A stretch of 64,000 nt of DNA. Origin: CAZQYB01 sp964582985 (GTDB lineage: Bacteria > Planctomycetota > Phycisphaerae > Sedimentisphaerales > Anaerobacaceae). This document shows positions 1-8,161 of this stretch, one piece after another. The position numbers and the translations under genes were made by a program. Below the pieces are notes generated by a model. It saw only the letters and a program-made list of their open reading frames with translations. It ran no database searches and was not told where the DNA came from. The DNA lies in assembly GCA_964582985.1 (NCBI GenBank), contig CAZOUM010000004.1, positions 1 to 64,000 of the forward strand, read 5' to 3'. Position 1 is the stretch's first letter. Every line of letters starts with the position of its first letter.

Positions 1-26
1 CAAGATGAGAATTGTGAGGTGCAAAA

Positions 27-989
27 ATGAATTGCGAGGAATGTAAAGAACTTTTAGTTGCTTACGTAGAAAACCTGCTGGCGGAATCACAAAAACAAGC
101 AATCGAATCGCATCTGAATACGTGCCCCCCCTGCCGGGCTGAATTGACGCAGCTAATTGCCCTCCGCGACCGTCTCGCTGCGAACGGCAAGGCCTTGGCC
201 CAAAACGACCTTGAAGACAAAGTCCTGAACCGAATAGTCCGAGAGCAAAGCTCCAAGTTGAGAGAAGTTAGTAAATCCAACAAACAGACCCAGTTATGGA
301 GAATAATTATGAAAAGCAGAATAACAAAGATAGCCGCTACGGCGATGGTGATTATAGTGACGTTGATTGGTATTGATTATTTCAGTGGATCGGTTGACCC
401 AACAAGTGTGGCATGGGGTAAGATGATAGAGAACATGAAGCAATTACCGTGGATGCATATCATTATGGAAAGCGAACGTGATGGCGGCAAACAACGATTT
501 GAAGTCTGGATTTCCTTTGAGTCACAAGTTTGTGCAAGTAAACGATCGTCTGGGGAGGTAAGTTATTCAGACGGTCAAAAGCATGTTGAGTACAGATATG
601 ATCCAGGCGAAAAAGTAATTAAAATTTCATATCTTTCTGAGGACATTACAAAAGGCTCAGCATCTGTTTTAAACTTCTGGGAAAGCTGGTTAAAGCAAGT
701 TACTGAATTTAGCACCGAATCTACAATAGAAACTGGTCAGTATAATGGAAGGAAAGCAAGAATTTATAAGTTCAAAGCATCCAAAAATGAAATGTCTTAT
801 GAAAGTATGATCACCGTGGACATTTCCCGAAATTTGCCGGTCTTCGGGCATCAAAAATCATTTGACTCAAATGGTAATCTGATTAAAGCGAAAGACTTGT
901 ATTTTGATTACCCAGAGGAAGGTCCAGCCAGTATTTATGATGTTGGTGCTCCTCGCAACGTTAGGATTATAGACAACTTATCAAAATAA
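27..989 (+). CDS. Membrane-anchored zinc-finger anti-sigma-like protein
   Basis: The 320-residue product starts with a putative zinc-binding anti-sigma (ZAS) module: C3, C6 and the HxxxCxxC pattern H29/C33/C36. A single membrane segment follows at about residues 99-117, then a roughly 200-residue region that is probably outside the membrane and that I do not recognise. ZAS proteins hold ECF sigma factors at the membrane, so a partner sigma gene probably ends just left of the window; this is inferred. The ATG at 27 has GAGG seven bases upstream. The stretch beginning IIMKSRITK, just before the membrane segment, is nearly identical in protein and DNA to the same position of the 1215-residue protein at 1729. 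The target of the external domain is unknown. Confidence 0.7.
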   Translation: MNCEECKELLVAYVENLLAESQKQAIESHLNTCPPCRAELTQLIALRDRLAANGKALAQNDLEDKVLNRIVREQSSKLREVSKSNKQTQLWRIIMKSRITKIAATAMVIIVTLIGIDYFSGSVDPTSVAWGKMIENMKQLPWMHIIMESERDGGKQRFEVWISFESQVCASKRSSGEVSYSDGQKHVEYRYDPGEKVIKISYLSEDITKGSASVLNFWESWLKQVTEFSTESTIETGQYNGRKARIYKFKASKNEMSYESMITVDISRNLPVFGHQKSFDSNGNLIKAKDLYFDYPEEGPASIYDVGAPRNVRIIDNLSK

Positions 990-1019
990 CGTTGGATATC
1001 AATCTGATTTATCAATATG

Positions 1020-1050
1020 GGGCCGGGCTTTTTTTGCTCGGCCTTTTTTG
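1020..1050 (+). terminator. Rho-independent terminator
   Basis: GGCCGGGC (1021-1028) pairs with GCTCGGCC (1036-1043), with one G-T pair, across a loop of seven T, and is followed by six T. It lies 30 bases after the stop of the anti-sigma-like gene. The terminator at 5382 is almost the same sequence. Confidence 0.85.
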
Positions 1051-1151
1051 TGCGCTTTCAAGAAAGACAGCCCTTTTGCCGTCAAAGTAAAATCTGGAAG
1101 AAATTCTGTTTGCCTTATATAAAAATGGGGTGTCAGACCGTCCTATACGTG

Positions 1152-1163
1152 ACCAACGTTGGT
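1152..1163. promoter_or_regulatory. 12-bp perfect palindrome upstream of the ECF sigma gene
   Basis: ACCAACGTTGGT is a perfect inverted repeat ending 26 bases before the chosen start of the sigma factor gene. It could be an operator for a dimeric regulator or part of the promoter region. No convincing -35/-10 pair was found around it, so the role is open. Confidence 0.3.
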
Positions 1164-1189
1164 TCTTAGACTAATTGGGGCACTCTTTG

Positions 1190-1732
1190 ATGCTGGAAGA
1201 TAAGCTGCTTGTTTATAAGTTAAAACATGGTGACGAGGACGCTCTGCGCCAGGTCTATGAGAAGTACAAGGACGACCTGCGTACCATAGCCGGTTCGTTG
1301 TTGCACGACACTTATGTTGCAGAAGATGTGCTGCACGATGTTTTTGTATCTTTCGCTGAGAGCATCGGGCAATTTCAGCTTAAGGTAAGTTTAAAGAGCT
1401 ATTTAACAGCGTGTGTTGTTAACAGGGTGCGTGATGAGTTCCGCAGTAAGAAGTCCCAAATGATTGAGCTGGATAAAGCCGGACCGATTAGCTCAAATTC
1501 GGAGCGTCCGGAGAAATCGGTTATGGCAAGCGAAAGAGCACGCTTGTTGACCGATGCCTTAGCGCTGATTCCGTTCGACCAGCGTGAGGTGATAGTCCTG
1601 CGTCTAAAGGGAGGGATGAAATTTAAGGAAATAGCCAAAGTGCAGAAAACCTCCTTAAGCACGGTTCAAGGCAGATACAGGTATGGGTTGAAGAAACTTC
1701 GGACAGTTTTAGATGGACAGTCAGAAATATGA
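1190..1732 (+). CDS. ECF-type RNA polymerase sigma factor
   Basis: The 180-residue product has the two domains of group 4 sigma factors. The sigma-2 domain (about residues 3-85) contains the helix around HDTYVAEDVLHDVF, and the sigma-4 helix-turn-helix (about 120-175) contains LRLKGGMKFKEIAKVQ. It would direct RNA polymerase to a small regulon. I chose the ATG at 1190, which has GGGG nine bases upstream, over an in-frame TTG at 1175. The stop overlaps the ATG of the next gene (ATGA), so the two are translationally coupled and the next gene probably encodes the controlling partner. There is no added C-terminal domain. Confidence 0.88.
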   Translation: MLEDKLLVYKLKHGDEDALRQVYEKYKDDLRTIAGSLLHDTYVAEDVLHDVFVSFAESIGQFQLKVSLKSYLTACVVNRVRDEFRSKKSQMIELDKAGPISSNSERPEKSVMASERARLLTDALALIPFDQREVIVLRLKGGMKFKEIAKVQKTSLSTVQGRYRYGLKKLRTVLDGQSEI

Positions 1733-4700
1733 ATCCTCAAAACAATATAGAAAGATTAATCGAAGCATTGGTTTTACCCGGAACTGAGGCAGGCGACGAG
1801 CGCATTCTTAACGACGCTTTGGAGGCCTTCAAACGAACTCGCCAATCAGAAACAAACGGCGTCCGGCGAACTTCACGGCGAATAATTATGAAAAGCAGAG
1901 TAACAAAACTTGCCGCCGCAGCCGTGATAGTCATAGCGGTCTTGGTTGGTGTGCAACTGTTTATCGGTCCGGATGAGAGACCGCCAGGTCCTGGGACAGT
2001 GGCGTTGGAGGCAGAGACGAAGCAGATTAATGCGATGGCTGCTGCTGGTGACATTGATGGTTTAGTGACGATGCTGCCCAAGGGGCAATTCGCAAGCAAG
2101 GTACTCGCCGCCGAGTATCTCGGGGGAATCGGTGATGAAAGGGCTTTGCCGGAGCTGGAAAGACTATATCTTGCGGCGGAAGAGCAACTGCCGGAAGGCT
2201 ATACGAAGAATCCGTTTGCAGAACCTATTGAAAAAATTAAAGGCCGTATGGAGCCCGAACCCAGTGAACCTCTGACCGTACCGGATGCCAATGAAACTAC
2301 CGTGGTGGATGTCACCAAAAGGGCCCCGGCGGAAACCAATGAGCCGGCAGAAACAAGCGAAGTAGAAGTCGCGGCAGTAAATGCACCCGCGGAAACCCCA
2401 ACAGTCCTGGACTTCAACGTGGTTTCTGATAAAGCCGGCGAAGATGTGATTGTACCGGATACCAATGAGACTGCGGTCGTGGATGTCGCCGAAGGGCTTC
2501 CTGCGGAAGCCAACGAGCCTGCTGAAACCAATGCGCCTGCGGAAACAAACGAAACAGAAGTTGCGGCGGTAAACGAACCTGCGGAGACGCCGACAACCAT
2601 GGATTTCTACGTGGTCCATAAAAAGACTAAAGAGCCTTTGGCAGGCGTTCGCATTAATATCAAAATCCAAAGGGAAGGGCCGGATGATGTGAACGAGCTG
2701 ATGACGGACGAGCAGGGACTGTGCAAAATCAATTTTGGTGACTTACGGACGAACTATATTTTGATAAAGGTGCACAAAGACCACTTTGTACCTGCTGATA
2801 TACGGGTCAGCAAAGCAGAAGATAAGGCTCATATCTTTGTTCCCAGAAGCTATACGCTGGCCCTGGAGCCGGGGACATCTATAGGTGGGTTTGTTCGCAA
2901 CGTCCGGCGCGGGCCGATAGCGGGGGCGACCGTCTATCTCAGGTCCTCCGGCGGGTCCACAAGTCCGAGGTTTTGGATTTGGGACTATGAGGAAAAGACA
3001 GATGCTAACGGTTTCTGGCGGTGTGATATAATGCCGGCCGACATCCGCGACATTGGTATTCGTCTGGCCCATCCCGATTACATTGATGACGAATCATACG
3101 ATGCCAGACCCACTCCTGCGTTGCAACAGCTTCGGGATATGAACAGCGTGATGGTGATGAACATAGGCGTAAATTTTGCCGGCACAGTGGTTGATTGCAA
3201 TGGCCGGCCCATTGCGAAGGCCAGTGTCAGGCAGGGCCAGGAAAATACGTGGAGCATAATATACCCCCGCACCGAGACGGATGACGAAGGCAGATTCGAA
3301 TTTCGCAATACGAGGGCGGGTAGAGTCATGCTAACCGTCCAGGCCAAGGGATATGCGCCGCAGGTAAGAGAGGTAAGCGTGCGTTACGGTATGGAGCCCG
3401 TGGAATTCCGCCTTGACCCTGCGCAGACTATCCGAGGACGAGTCGTCGATGCCGCAGACAAGCCGATGGAGGGTGTGGAAGTGTCCCTCGAATCCTGGCA
3501 TAGCCGAGACACCATCAAATGGGAAACAAAAACTGACGCAGAGGGAGTCTTTGAGTGGAACCAGGCCCCGAAGGATGAGATGCTGTTTTCATTCTCCAAA
3601 AAAGGCTACAGGCCGGTCCAGTACCTCAAATTGACACCTGACGTCGACGAGCACATAATCGTCATGGACTCCGCACTGAAAGTGAGCGGAAAGGTAGTAG
3701 ACGCCGACAGCAATGAGCCTATCAATGAATTCAGGTTAATATTAGGAAGCAGGTCATGGGAGGATGGCCCGATGGACTGGGACCGCACCACCGCGCAGAG
3801 CTTCACACGAGGACGATACGAAATGGACCTCACTTGGGTGCGGAGCTTTCGAGGCTCTTATATGATTATGGTTGAGGCCAACGGCTATCTGCCTGGTATT
3901 TCTCGTACACTTACAGAAGAGGAAGAAAATGTTGTTATTGATTTTAGACTTGAGAAGGGCCAGGGTCCGACCGGCACAATCTATTTACCAAGTGGCGAGC
4001 TGGCCGCGGGGGCAAGGGTGGCTCTTTCTACACCTTCTTATGGAGTCTTCTATGACAAACGGTGGCAATCCGTTATTGCTGGTGCCGATGGGCGATTCTC
4101 ATTTTGGCCGCAGGTCGGCAGGTATCTCGTCGTGGTGATTCACAACGGTGGCTATGCGGAGGTTACGGATGAGGAGCTTGCCGCCGAGCCGAATATTATG
4201 TTAGAGCCCTGGGGACGTCTGGAAGGCGTACTTCGCGTCGGCGGCCGGGTGCTCGCCCGCGAATCGGTGCGGGTTGAGTGCCTTAAAGATTATGACCAAA
4301 ATGTGCCTCCGCCTACTCGGGTCAACTTTAACTATGGTTGGCGTTTCACCGACGCTAATGGTTGTTTTACTGTAGAGCGGATGCTTCCCGGAAAAGTGAA
4401 AGTCTTCCATCTGTTCCCGATAACAGGAAGAATGTCCGCACGTACTCGCTGCGAAATCGTTGAGGTTTTGCCCGGTGAAACGGCCAATGTGACTATAGGC
4501 GGCGGTGGCAGAACCGTCACAGGCAGATTCACCGCCATTGGCTATGAACCGATTTGGCACAGAGGCCAGGTCAGTCTTGACGTAAAGCTGCCCGAGCCGC
4601 CGCGTCCGAACGACTACGACGAAATGATCTATTTGGAAAGACGCAGATGGACAAAGGATTGGCGGAACAAGACTGAAGAAGGCAGACTTCATAAGATAAT

Positions 4701-5376
4701 GGAGCGTCAGGCGAGGGGATGCTCTTATCGCGCCAATATTGAGCCCGGCGGAACATTCCGGGTCGATGATGTGCCGCCCGGCGAGTACGAGCTACGCGCG
4801 TGTTTCGGTTCCAATATCGGCGGTAAGGTGATGTGGGGGCTGGAAAGGCCTGTACCGCCGCCGGATTACGAGTTCGTCGTGCCTGATATGAATGAAAAAG
4901 ATGCTAACGAACCGCTGAACCTGGGTGTAATTAGAATAAGGCACAAAGAATATCTGGGCGCCGGTGACCCGGCGCCGCTCTTTGAAGCCGTGACCTTCGA
5001 CGGCAAGGGAATAAGCCTCCTGGACTTCCGCGGAAAGGTCGTGCTGCTGACCTTCTGGGCAAGCGAGCCGAGAGTCTTGTCGCATTTGGACTACATCTTA
5101 GAGCTCGCTGGCAGTTATAAGGCTAACGAGCGATTTGTCGCGCTGGGGATGTCACTGGACCGCGACGTTGAGACGGCGAAGAAGTTTGCAAAAGATAACG
5201 AACTAAAATGGATAAATTGTTTTCCCGCCCCGGCGAGAAGAGTAGAGGTCTCGGACGACTACGAAATATGGAAGTTCCCAATGACGTTCGTCATTGACCC
5301 CTATGGTTACATACTGACCATCGACCCAAGCCCTCTGCGGTTTAAATCTAAGGTTGAGAAAGCGCTATCGAGGTAG
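1729..5376 (+). CDS. Large membrane protein in anti-sigma position: carboxypeptidase-regulatory-like repeats and a redoxin-like C-terminus
   Basis: The 1215-residue product has a short cytosolic start, one membrane segment (about 61-79), a short helical repeat-like region (about 95-160), and a low-complexity linker rich in PAETNE-type repeats (about 180-290). Several carboxypeptidase-regulatory-like beta domains follow, beginning near residues 385, 483, 567 and 652. The last 135 residues resemble a TlpA/AhpC thioredoxin fold (GDPAPLF, LLDFRGKVVLLTFWAS, FVIDPYGYI). Where active redoxins have WCxxC this one reads W1110-A-S-E-P, so disulfide chemistry is unlikely. Coupling to the sigma gene (ATGA overlap) suggests that it senses an external signal and restrains the sigma factor, but no recognised anti-sigma domain is visible at the N-terminus. 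Confidence 0.75.
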   Translation: MNPQNNIERLIEALVLPGTEAGDERILNDALEAFKRTRQSETNGVRRTSRRIIMKSRVTKLAAAAVIVIAVLVGVQLFIGPDERPPGPGTVALEAETKQINAMAAAGDIDGLVTMLPKGQFASKVLAAEYLGGIGDERALPELERLYLAAEEQLPEGYTKNPFAEPIEKIKGRMEPEPSEPLTVPDANETTVVDVTKRAPAETNEPAETSEVEVAAVNAPAETPTVLDFNVVSDKAGEDVIVPDTNETAVVDVAEGLPAEANEPAETNAPAETNETEVAAVNEPAETPTTMDFYVVHKKTKEPLAGVRINIKIQREGPDDVNELMTDEQGLCKINFGDLRTNYILIKVHKDHFVPADIRVSKAEDKAHIFVPRSYTLALEPGTSIGGFVRNVRRGPIAGATVYLRSSGGSTSPRFWIWDYEEKTDANGFWRCDIMPADIRDIGIRLAHPDYIDDESYDARPTPALQQLRDMNSVMVMNIGVNFAGTVVDCNGRPIAKASVRQGQENTWSIIYPRTETDDEGRFEFRNTRAGRVMLTVQAKGYAPQVREVSVRYGMEPVEFRLDPAQTIRGRVVDAADKPMEGVEVSLESWHSRDTIKWETKTDAEGVFEWNQAPKDEMLFSFSKKGYRPVQYLKLTPDVDEHIIVMDSALKVSGKVVDADSNEPINEFRLILGSRSWEDGPMDWDRTTAQSFTRGRYEMDLTWVRSFRGSYMIMVEANGYLPGISRTLTEEEENVVIDFRLEKGQGPTGTIYLPSGELAAGARVALSTPSYGVFYDKRWQSVIAGADGRFSFWPQVGRYLVVVIHNGGYAEVTDEELAAEPNIMLEPWGRLEGVLRVGGRVLARESVRVECLKDYDQNVPPPTRVNFNYGWRFTDANGCFTVERMLPGKVKVFHLFPITGRMSARTRCEIVEVLPGETANVTIGGGGRTVTGRFTAIGYEPIWHRGQVSLDVKLPEPPRPNDYDEMIYLERRRWTKDWRNKTEEGRLHKIMERQARGCSYRANIEPGGTFRVDDVPPGEYELRACFGSNIGGKVMWGLERPVPPPDYEFVVPDMNEKDANEPLNLGVIRIRHKEYLGAGDPAPLFEAVTFDGKGISLLDFRGKVVLLTFWASEPRVLSHLDYILELAGSYKANERFVALGMSLDRDVETAKKFAKDNELKWINCFPAPARRVEVSDDYEIWKFPMTFVIDPYGYILTIDPSPLRFKSKVEKALSR

Positions 5377-5381
5377 ATTAA

Positions 5382-5410
5382 GGCCGGGCTTTTTTGCCCG
5401 GCCTTTCTTG
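5382..5410 (+). terminator. Rho-independent terminator
   Basis: GGCCGGGC (5382-5389) pairs perfectly with GCCCGGCC (5396-5403) across six T and is followed by TTTCTTG. It ends the sigma/partner transcript and is a near copy of the terminator at 1020, with the following TGTGCGC also shared. Confidence 0.88.
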
Positions 5411-5466
5411 TGCGCGTTGGGGGGGAGAAAGTGCGATTTATATTCTCGGCTCTGACAAGCTCCAAA

Positions 5467-6930
5467 TCAATTGGTGTAAGGTACCGTCCCTGTCTCGTCA
5501 ACAGTATATGACCACTTCTTGATATACTGCCCTGCCGGCAGGAACTCATCTTTAGTCTGCTCTAACTTTTGAGCCAATACTTTATCCAGTTCCCTCTGCA
5601 ATTCGGCTTTCTCAGAATTGTTGCAGAGATTCTTCAACTGGTACGGGTCTTCGGCGTTGTCGTAAAGCAGCCAGGGGCCTTTCAAATCACGCACGTAAGT
5701 GTACCGTCTGGTGCGTATGCCGCGATACTCCCTTCCGCCGTGCTTTTTTCTTTGCCACTGGCCGAAGGGCGCGGGACACATAATCAGGGCCGCTTCATTA
5801 TGGCCTCTGCTTGCACTCTTTATTACATCGGAAAAGTCACAGCCTTCGACGGTCTTAGGCAGCCCTATCGAGCTTAAGCCCAGCAATGTTGGCATGATGT
5901 CAGGAGTGTTGAACGGCATGTCGATTCTCCTGGTTTTGTCTGCCAGAACAGCCGGGTAGCGCAGAAGGAACGGAACCTTGACAGACTCATCCCACGGCCG
6001 TTGTTTCTTCCGCTCGCCCTGCGAGTGGAGCATATCACCATGGTCGGAGGTGAAGACAAGAATCGTGTCCTTTTCCAAGTCGCACTGCGCGAGTGTATCG
6101 ATAATCTTTTTAACACAATCATCAAGTGCTGCGATGTGGGCGTAATAGCCGGCAAGGTCTCTTTGGGCCCGCTCTCTACGATCGGCTGGGACATTCGGGC
6201 GAAGGGAAAGTTTTCTATCTTTGAACAGGTTTTTGTACTTCTGGGGCGCAGTGCCGTAAGGGCTGTGCGGCGGACCCCAGGATAGAAAAAGCAAAAATGG
6301 TTTGCCCGTGGCGTGGTCGGTGATATATTGACATGCATCCTGAGTCTGGGCTATGGCGTCATAGCCTTCCCATTTTAGTTTCACATCGTCATCAGCGTAA
6401 TAGTGCGAATTATTATAATCATGGGTGCATTCCATCGCCTTCCAATACTCGAAGCCCTGTCGCCTTTCTTTCGGTATAAAGGAACTTCTCCCATGACCGT
6501 CCAAATGCCATTTACCTATGTAGGCGGTATCATAACCAGCTGATTTGTACACTTCGGCCATCGATAAAGCCGTGGTCTCAAGCTGGACGTCGTTCATGAA
6601 AACACCGTGCGTGAGCGGATACTGACCCGTCATTAGGCTCGCTCGGTACGGACAACAGACGGGACAGCCCGATACGGCATTTGTAAGGTTTACGCTCTTC
6701 TTCGCCAGTGCATCGAGCGCTGGAGTAACTGCGTTCGGATCTCCCGAATAACCTGTGGCCTGAGCCCTCCACTGGTCAGCCAGGAGGAATACGACATTGG
6801 GCTTACGCAGTCTTTGTTCTTTGGGTCCGAGAGTGGCACAACCGGTCAGAGTTTTACCAACGCTCAGAGAACCGGTCCAAAGTAACGCATCCCTTAAGAA
6901 ACCTCTCCTTGATTTACTGAATTTTGCCAC
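5467..6930 (-). CDS. Secreted sulfatase (S1 type, Cys-type formylglycine site)
   Basis: The 487-residue product is an alkaline-phosphatase-fold sulfatase that would remove sulfate esters from carbohydrates. The N-terminus has a twin-arginine-like signal (SRRGFLRD) and a possible lipobox ending at C31. The sulfatase signature C-C-P-Y-R-A-S places the residue to be converted to formylglycine at C92. Metal-site motifs are ADQ (D52/Q53), GKWHLDGHG and TSDHGDM. The length is normal for the family. The start is a GTG. It is the last gene of a minus-strand run that includes SUMF1-like proteins, although those lack the cysteines of known formylglycine-generating enzymes. The substrate cannot be told from sequence alone. 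Confidence 0.9.
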   Translation of the reverse strand: MAKFSKSRRGFLRDALLWTGSLSVGKTLTGCATLGPKEQRLRKPNVVFLLADQWRAQATGYSGDPNAVTPALDALAKKSVNLTNAVSGCPVCCPYRASLMTGQYPLTHGVFMNDVQLETTALSMAEVYKSAGYDTAYIGKWHLDGHGRSSFIPKERRQGFEYWKAMECTHDYNNSHYYADDDVKLKWEGYDAIAQTQDACQYITDHATGKPFLLFLSWGPPHSPYGTAPQKYKNLFKDRKLSLRPNVPADRRERAQRDLAGYYAHIAALDDCVKKIIDTLAQCDLEKDTILVFTSDHGDMLHSQGERKKQRPWDESVKVPFLLRYPAVLADKTRRIDMPFNTPDIMPTLLGLSSIGLPKTVEGCDFSDVIKSASRGHNEAALIMCPAPFGQWQRKKHGGREYRGIRTRRYTYVRDLKGPWLLYDNAEDPYQLKNLCNNSEKAELQRELDKVLAQKLEQTKDEFLPAGQYIKKWSYTVDETGTVPYTN

Positions 6931-7031
6931 TGCTTGCCCAACAAGAATATCTTAGATAAACAGACTCAGCCAGGGTGGTTTTCCTCGGCCTCTTGCTACG
7001 ATATTACTTAGCCTGGTAATGCCCCCCGCCG

Positions 7032-7514
7032 CTACTCCGACTTTGCCACCTGGGCCTGCTTTTCTATTTCACTTAGATATGCCAACGTGCGTTCGAGCTT
7101 GTCGCTTAGGTGTTTAAGCTTCAGCATAGTCTTTACTCTCGTAATAAGCTCAAGCTTGTTCACTGGCTTACTTATAAAGTCATCCGTACCGGAATCGATG
7201 CCGCGTTCGATGTCGCCGAATTCGTTAAGTGCGGTCACCATTATTATGGGGATGTCCGTGGTCTTTGGGTCGTTTTTCAGCCTTTTACAGACCTCAAAAC
7301 CGCTCATTTTGGGCATCATCACATCCAGCAGAATTAAATCAGGCGGATTCTCTGCTACTATTCTCAGAGCTCTCGGCCCATCGTGGGCGCCGGCGGTCTG
7401 GCAGTTCATATCCTCAAGATAGGCCAGCAGGAGCTCAAGATTCTGCTGATTGTCGTCAACAACCAGTACGGTTGGCGTTTTTTCCTGCTCTTGTTCTGCC
7501 CTTTTTTGTTTCAT
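7032..7514 (-). CDS. Single-domain response regulator with a C-terminal helix
   Basis: The 160-residue product is a receiver domain (about 14-135) with acidic pair D20/D21, phospho-acceptor D64 in LLDVMMP, T94 and K116 (SKPVN). It ends in a charged helix (about 136-160) and has no output domain. Such stand-alone receivers usually act in phosphorelays or through protein contacts. The closest kinase in the window is at 13344 on the other strand; pairing with it is only a guess. The ATG has AGGAG ten bases upstream. It lies between the DJ-1-like gene and the sulfatase gene on the same strand. Confidence 0.88.
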   Translation of the reverse strand: MKQKRAEQEQEKTPTVLVVDDNQQNLELLLAYLEDMNCQTAGAHDGPRALRIVAENPPDLILLDVMMPKMSGFEVCKRLKNDPKTTDIPIIMVTALNEFGDIERGIDSGTDDFISKPVNKLELITRVKTMLKLKHLSDKLERTLAYLSEIEKQAQVAKSE

Positions 7515-7540
7515 AGGAAAATTGCTCCTATTTTTTAGTC

Positions 7541-7645
7541 ACAGATTTCACTGATTTATATTTTTTATTTTGCCAGCTTTGTTTTTCTCTGTGGCCAATT
7601 TTTACTTTTTTTACGTGTGTAAATCCGTGTTAATCTGTGTCTCTT
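7541..7645. repeat. Interspersed 'CTCTGTGGC / AATCCGTGTTAATCTGTG' repeat
   Basis: An AT-rich stretch contains CACAGATTTCACTGATT, TCTCTGTGGCCAATT and AAATCCGTGTTAATCTGTG. Related strings occur at 47989-48086, 62267-62290 and 62967-63000. The element runs into the end of the DJ-1-like gene and encodes its last residues. Confidence 0.5.
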
Positions 7646-8160
7646 TCATTTTTTAATTTTTTTAAGATGGCTGTGCAAAAGGCCGGCAAATCATCGGGCT
7701 TGCGGGACGTAATCAAATTGCCGTCCACGATGCATTCAGCATCCACGTAGTCAGCGCCAGCATTCTTAATATCATCTTTAATTGCCATAAAACACGTTGC
7801 CTTTTTGCTCTTGTAGGCCTGTGTACTGCACAGCAGCCATCCACCGTGACATATAGCTGCAATAACCTTGCCGGCGTTTACCATATCGTTTGCAAATTTT
7901 ATAACTTCTTCGTTTCTGCGCATAAAGTCCGGAGCGAAGCCGCCCGGCACAACCATGCAATCATAATCGGCGGCGTTTGCCTGCTTAGCTGCAATTTCCG
8001 AGACGCAAGGGTATCCTTCTTTTGAATGATATTCTTTTTTCGCCTCGGCTGCAACAAAATCAATATCCAGGCCCGCTTCTTTCAGCCGGTAGTAAGGGTA
8101 CCAGACTTCCATGACCTGATACATCTCGTCAACCATAATAGCTACTTTTTTGGCTGTCAT
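7630..8160 (-). CDS. DJ-1/PfpI family protein
   Basis: The 176-residue product has the class I glutamine amidotransferase-like fold of the DJ-1/PfpI family. The nucleophile elbow is AAIC104H105GG, preceded by the conserved VVPGGFAPD segment. Members act as glyoxalase/deglycase-like enzymes, chaperones or proteases, and the specific activity here is unknown. The ATG lies one base after the stop of the upstream SUMF1-sialidase gene, so the two are probably translated together. The C-terminal NERDTD tail lies in a short dispersed repeat, which suggests that the original end was altered. Confidence 0.87.
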   Translation of the reverse strand: MTAKKVAIMVDEMYQVMEVWYPYYRLKEAGLDIDFVAAEAKKEYHSKEGYPCVSEIAAKQANAADYDCMVVPGGFAPDFMRRNEEVIKFANDMVNAGKVIAAICHGGWLLCSTQAYKSKKATCFMAIKDDIKNAGADYVDAECIVDGNLITSRKPDDLPAFCTAILKKLKNERDTD

Positions 8161-8161
8161 T

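Noticed and set aside
2164..2670. Minus-strand frames opposite the PAETNE-rich linker
   Set aside because: They mirror the low-complexity repeats of the real gene and have no independent support.
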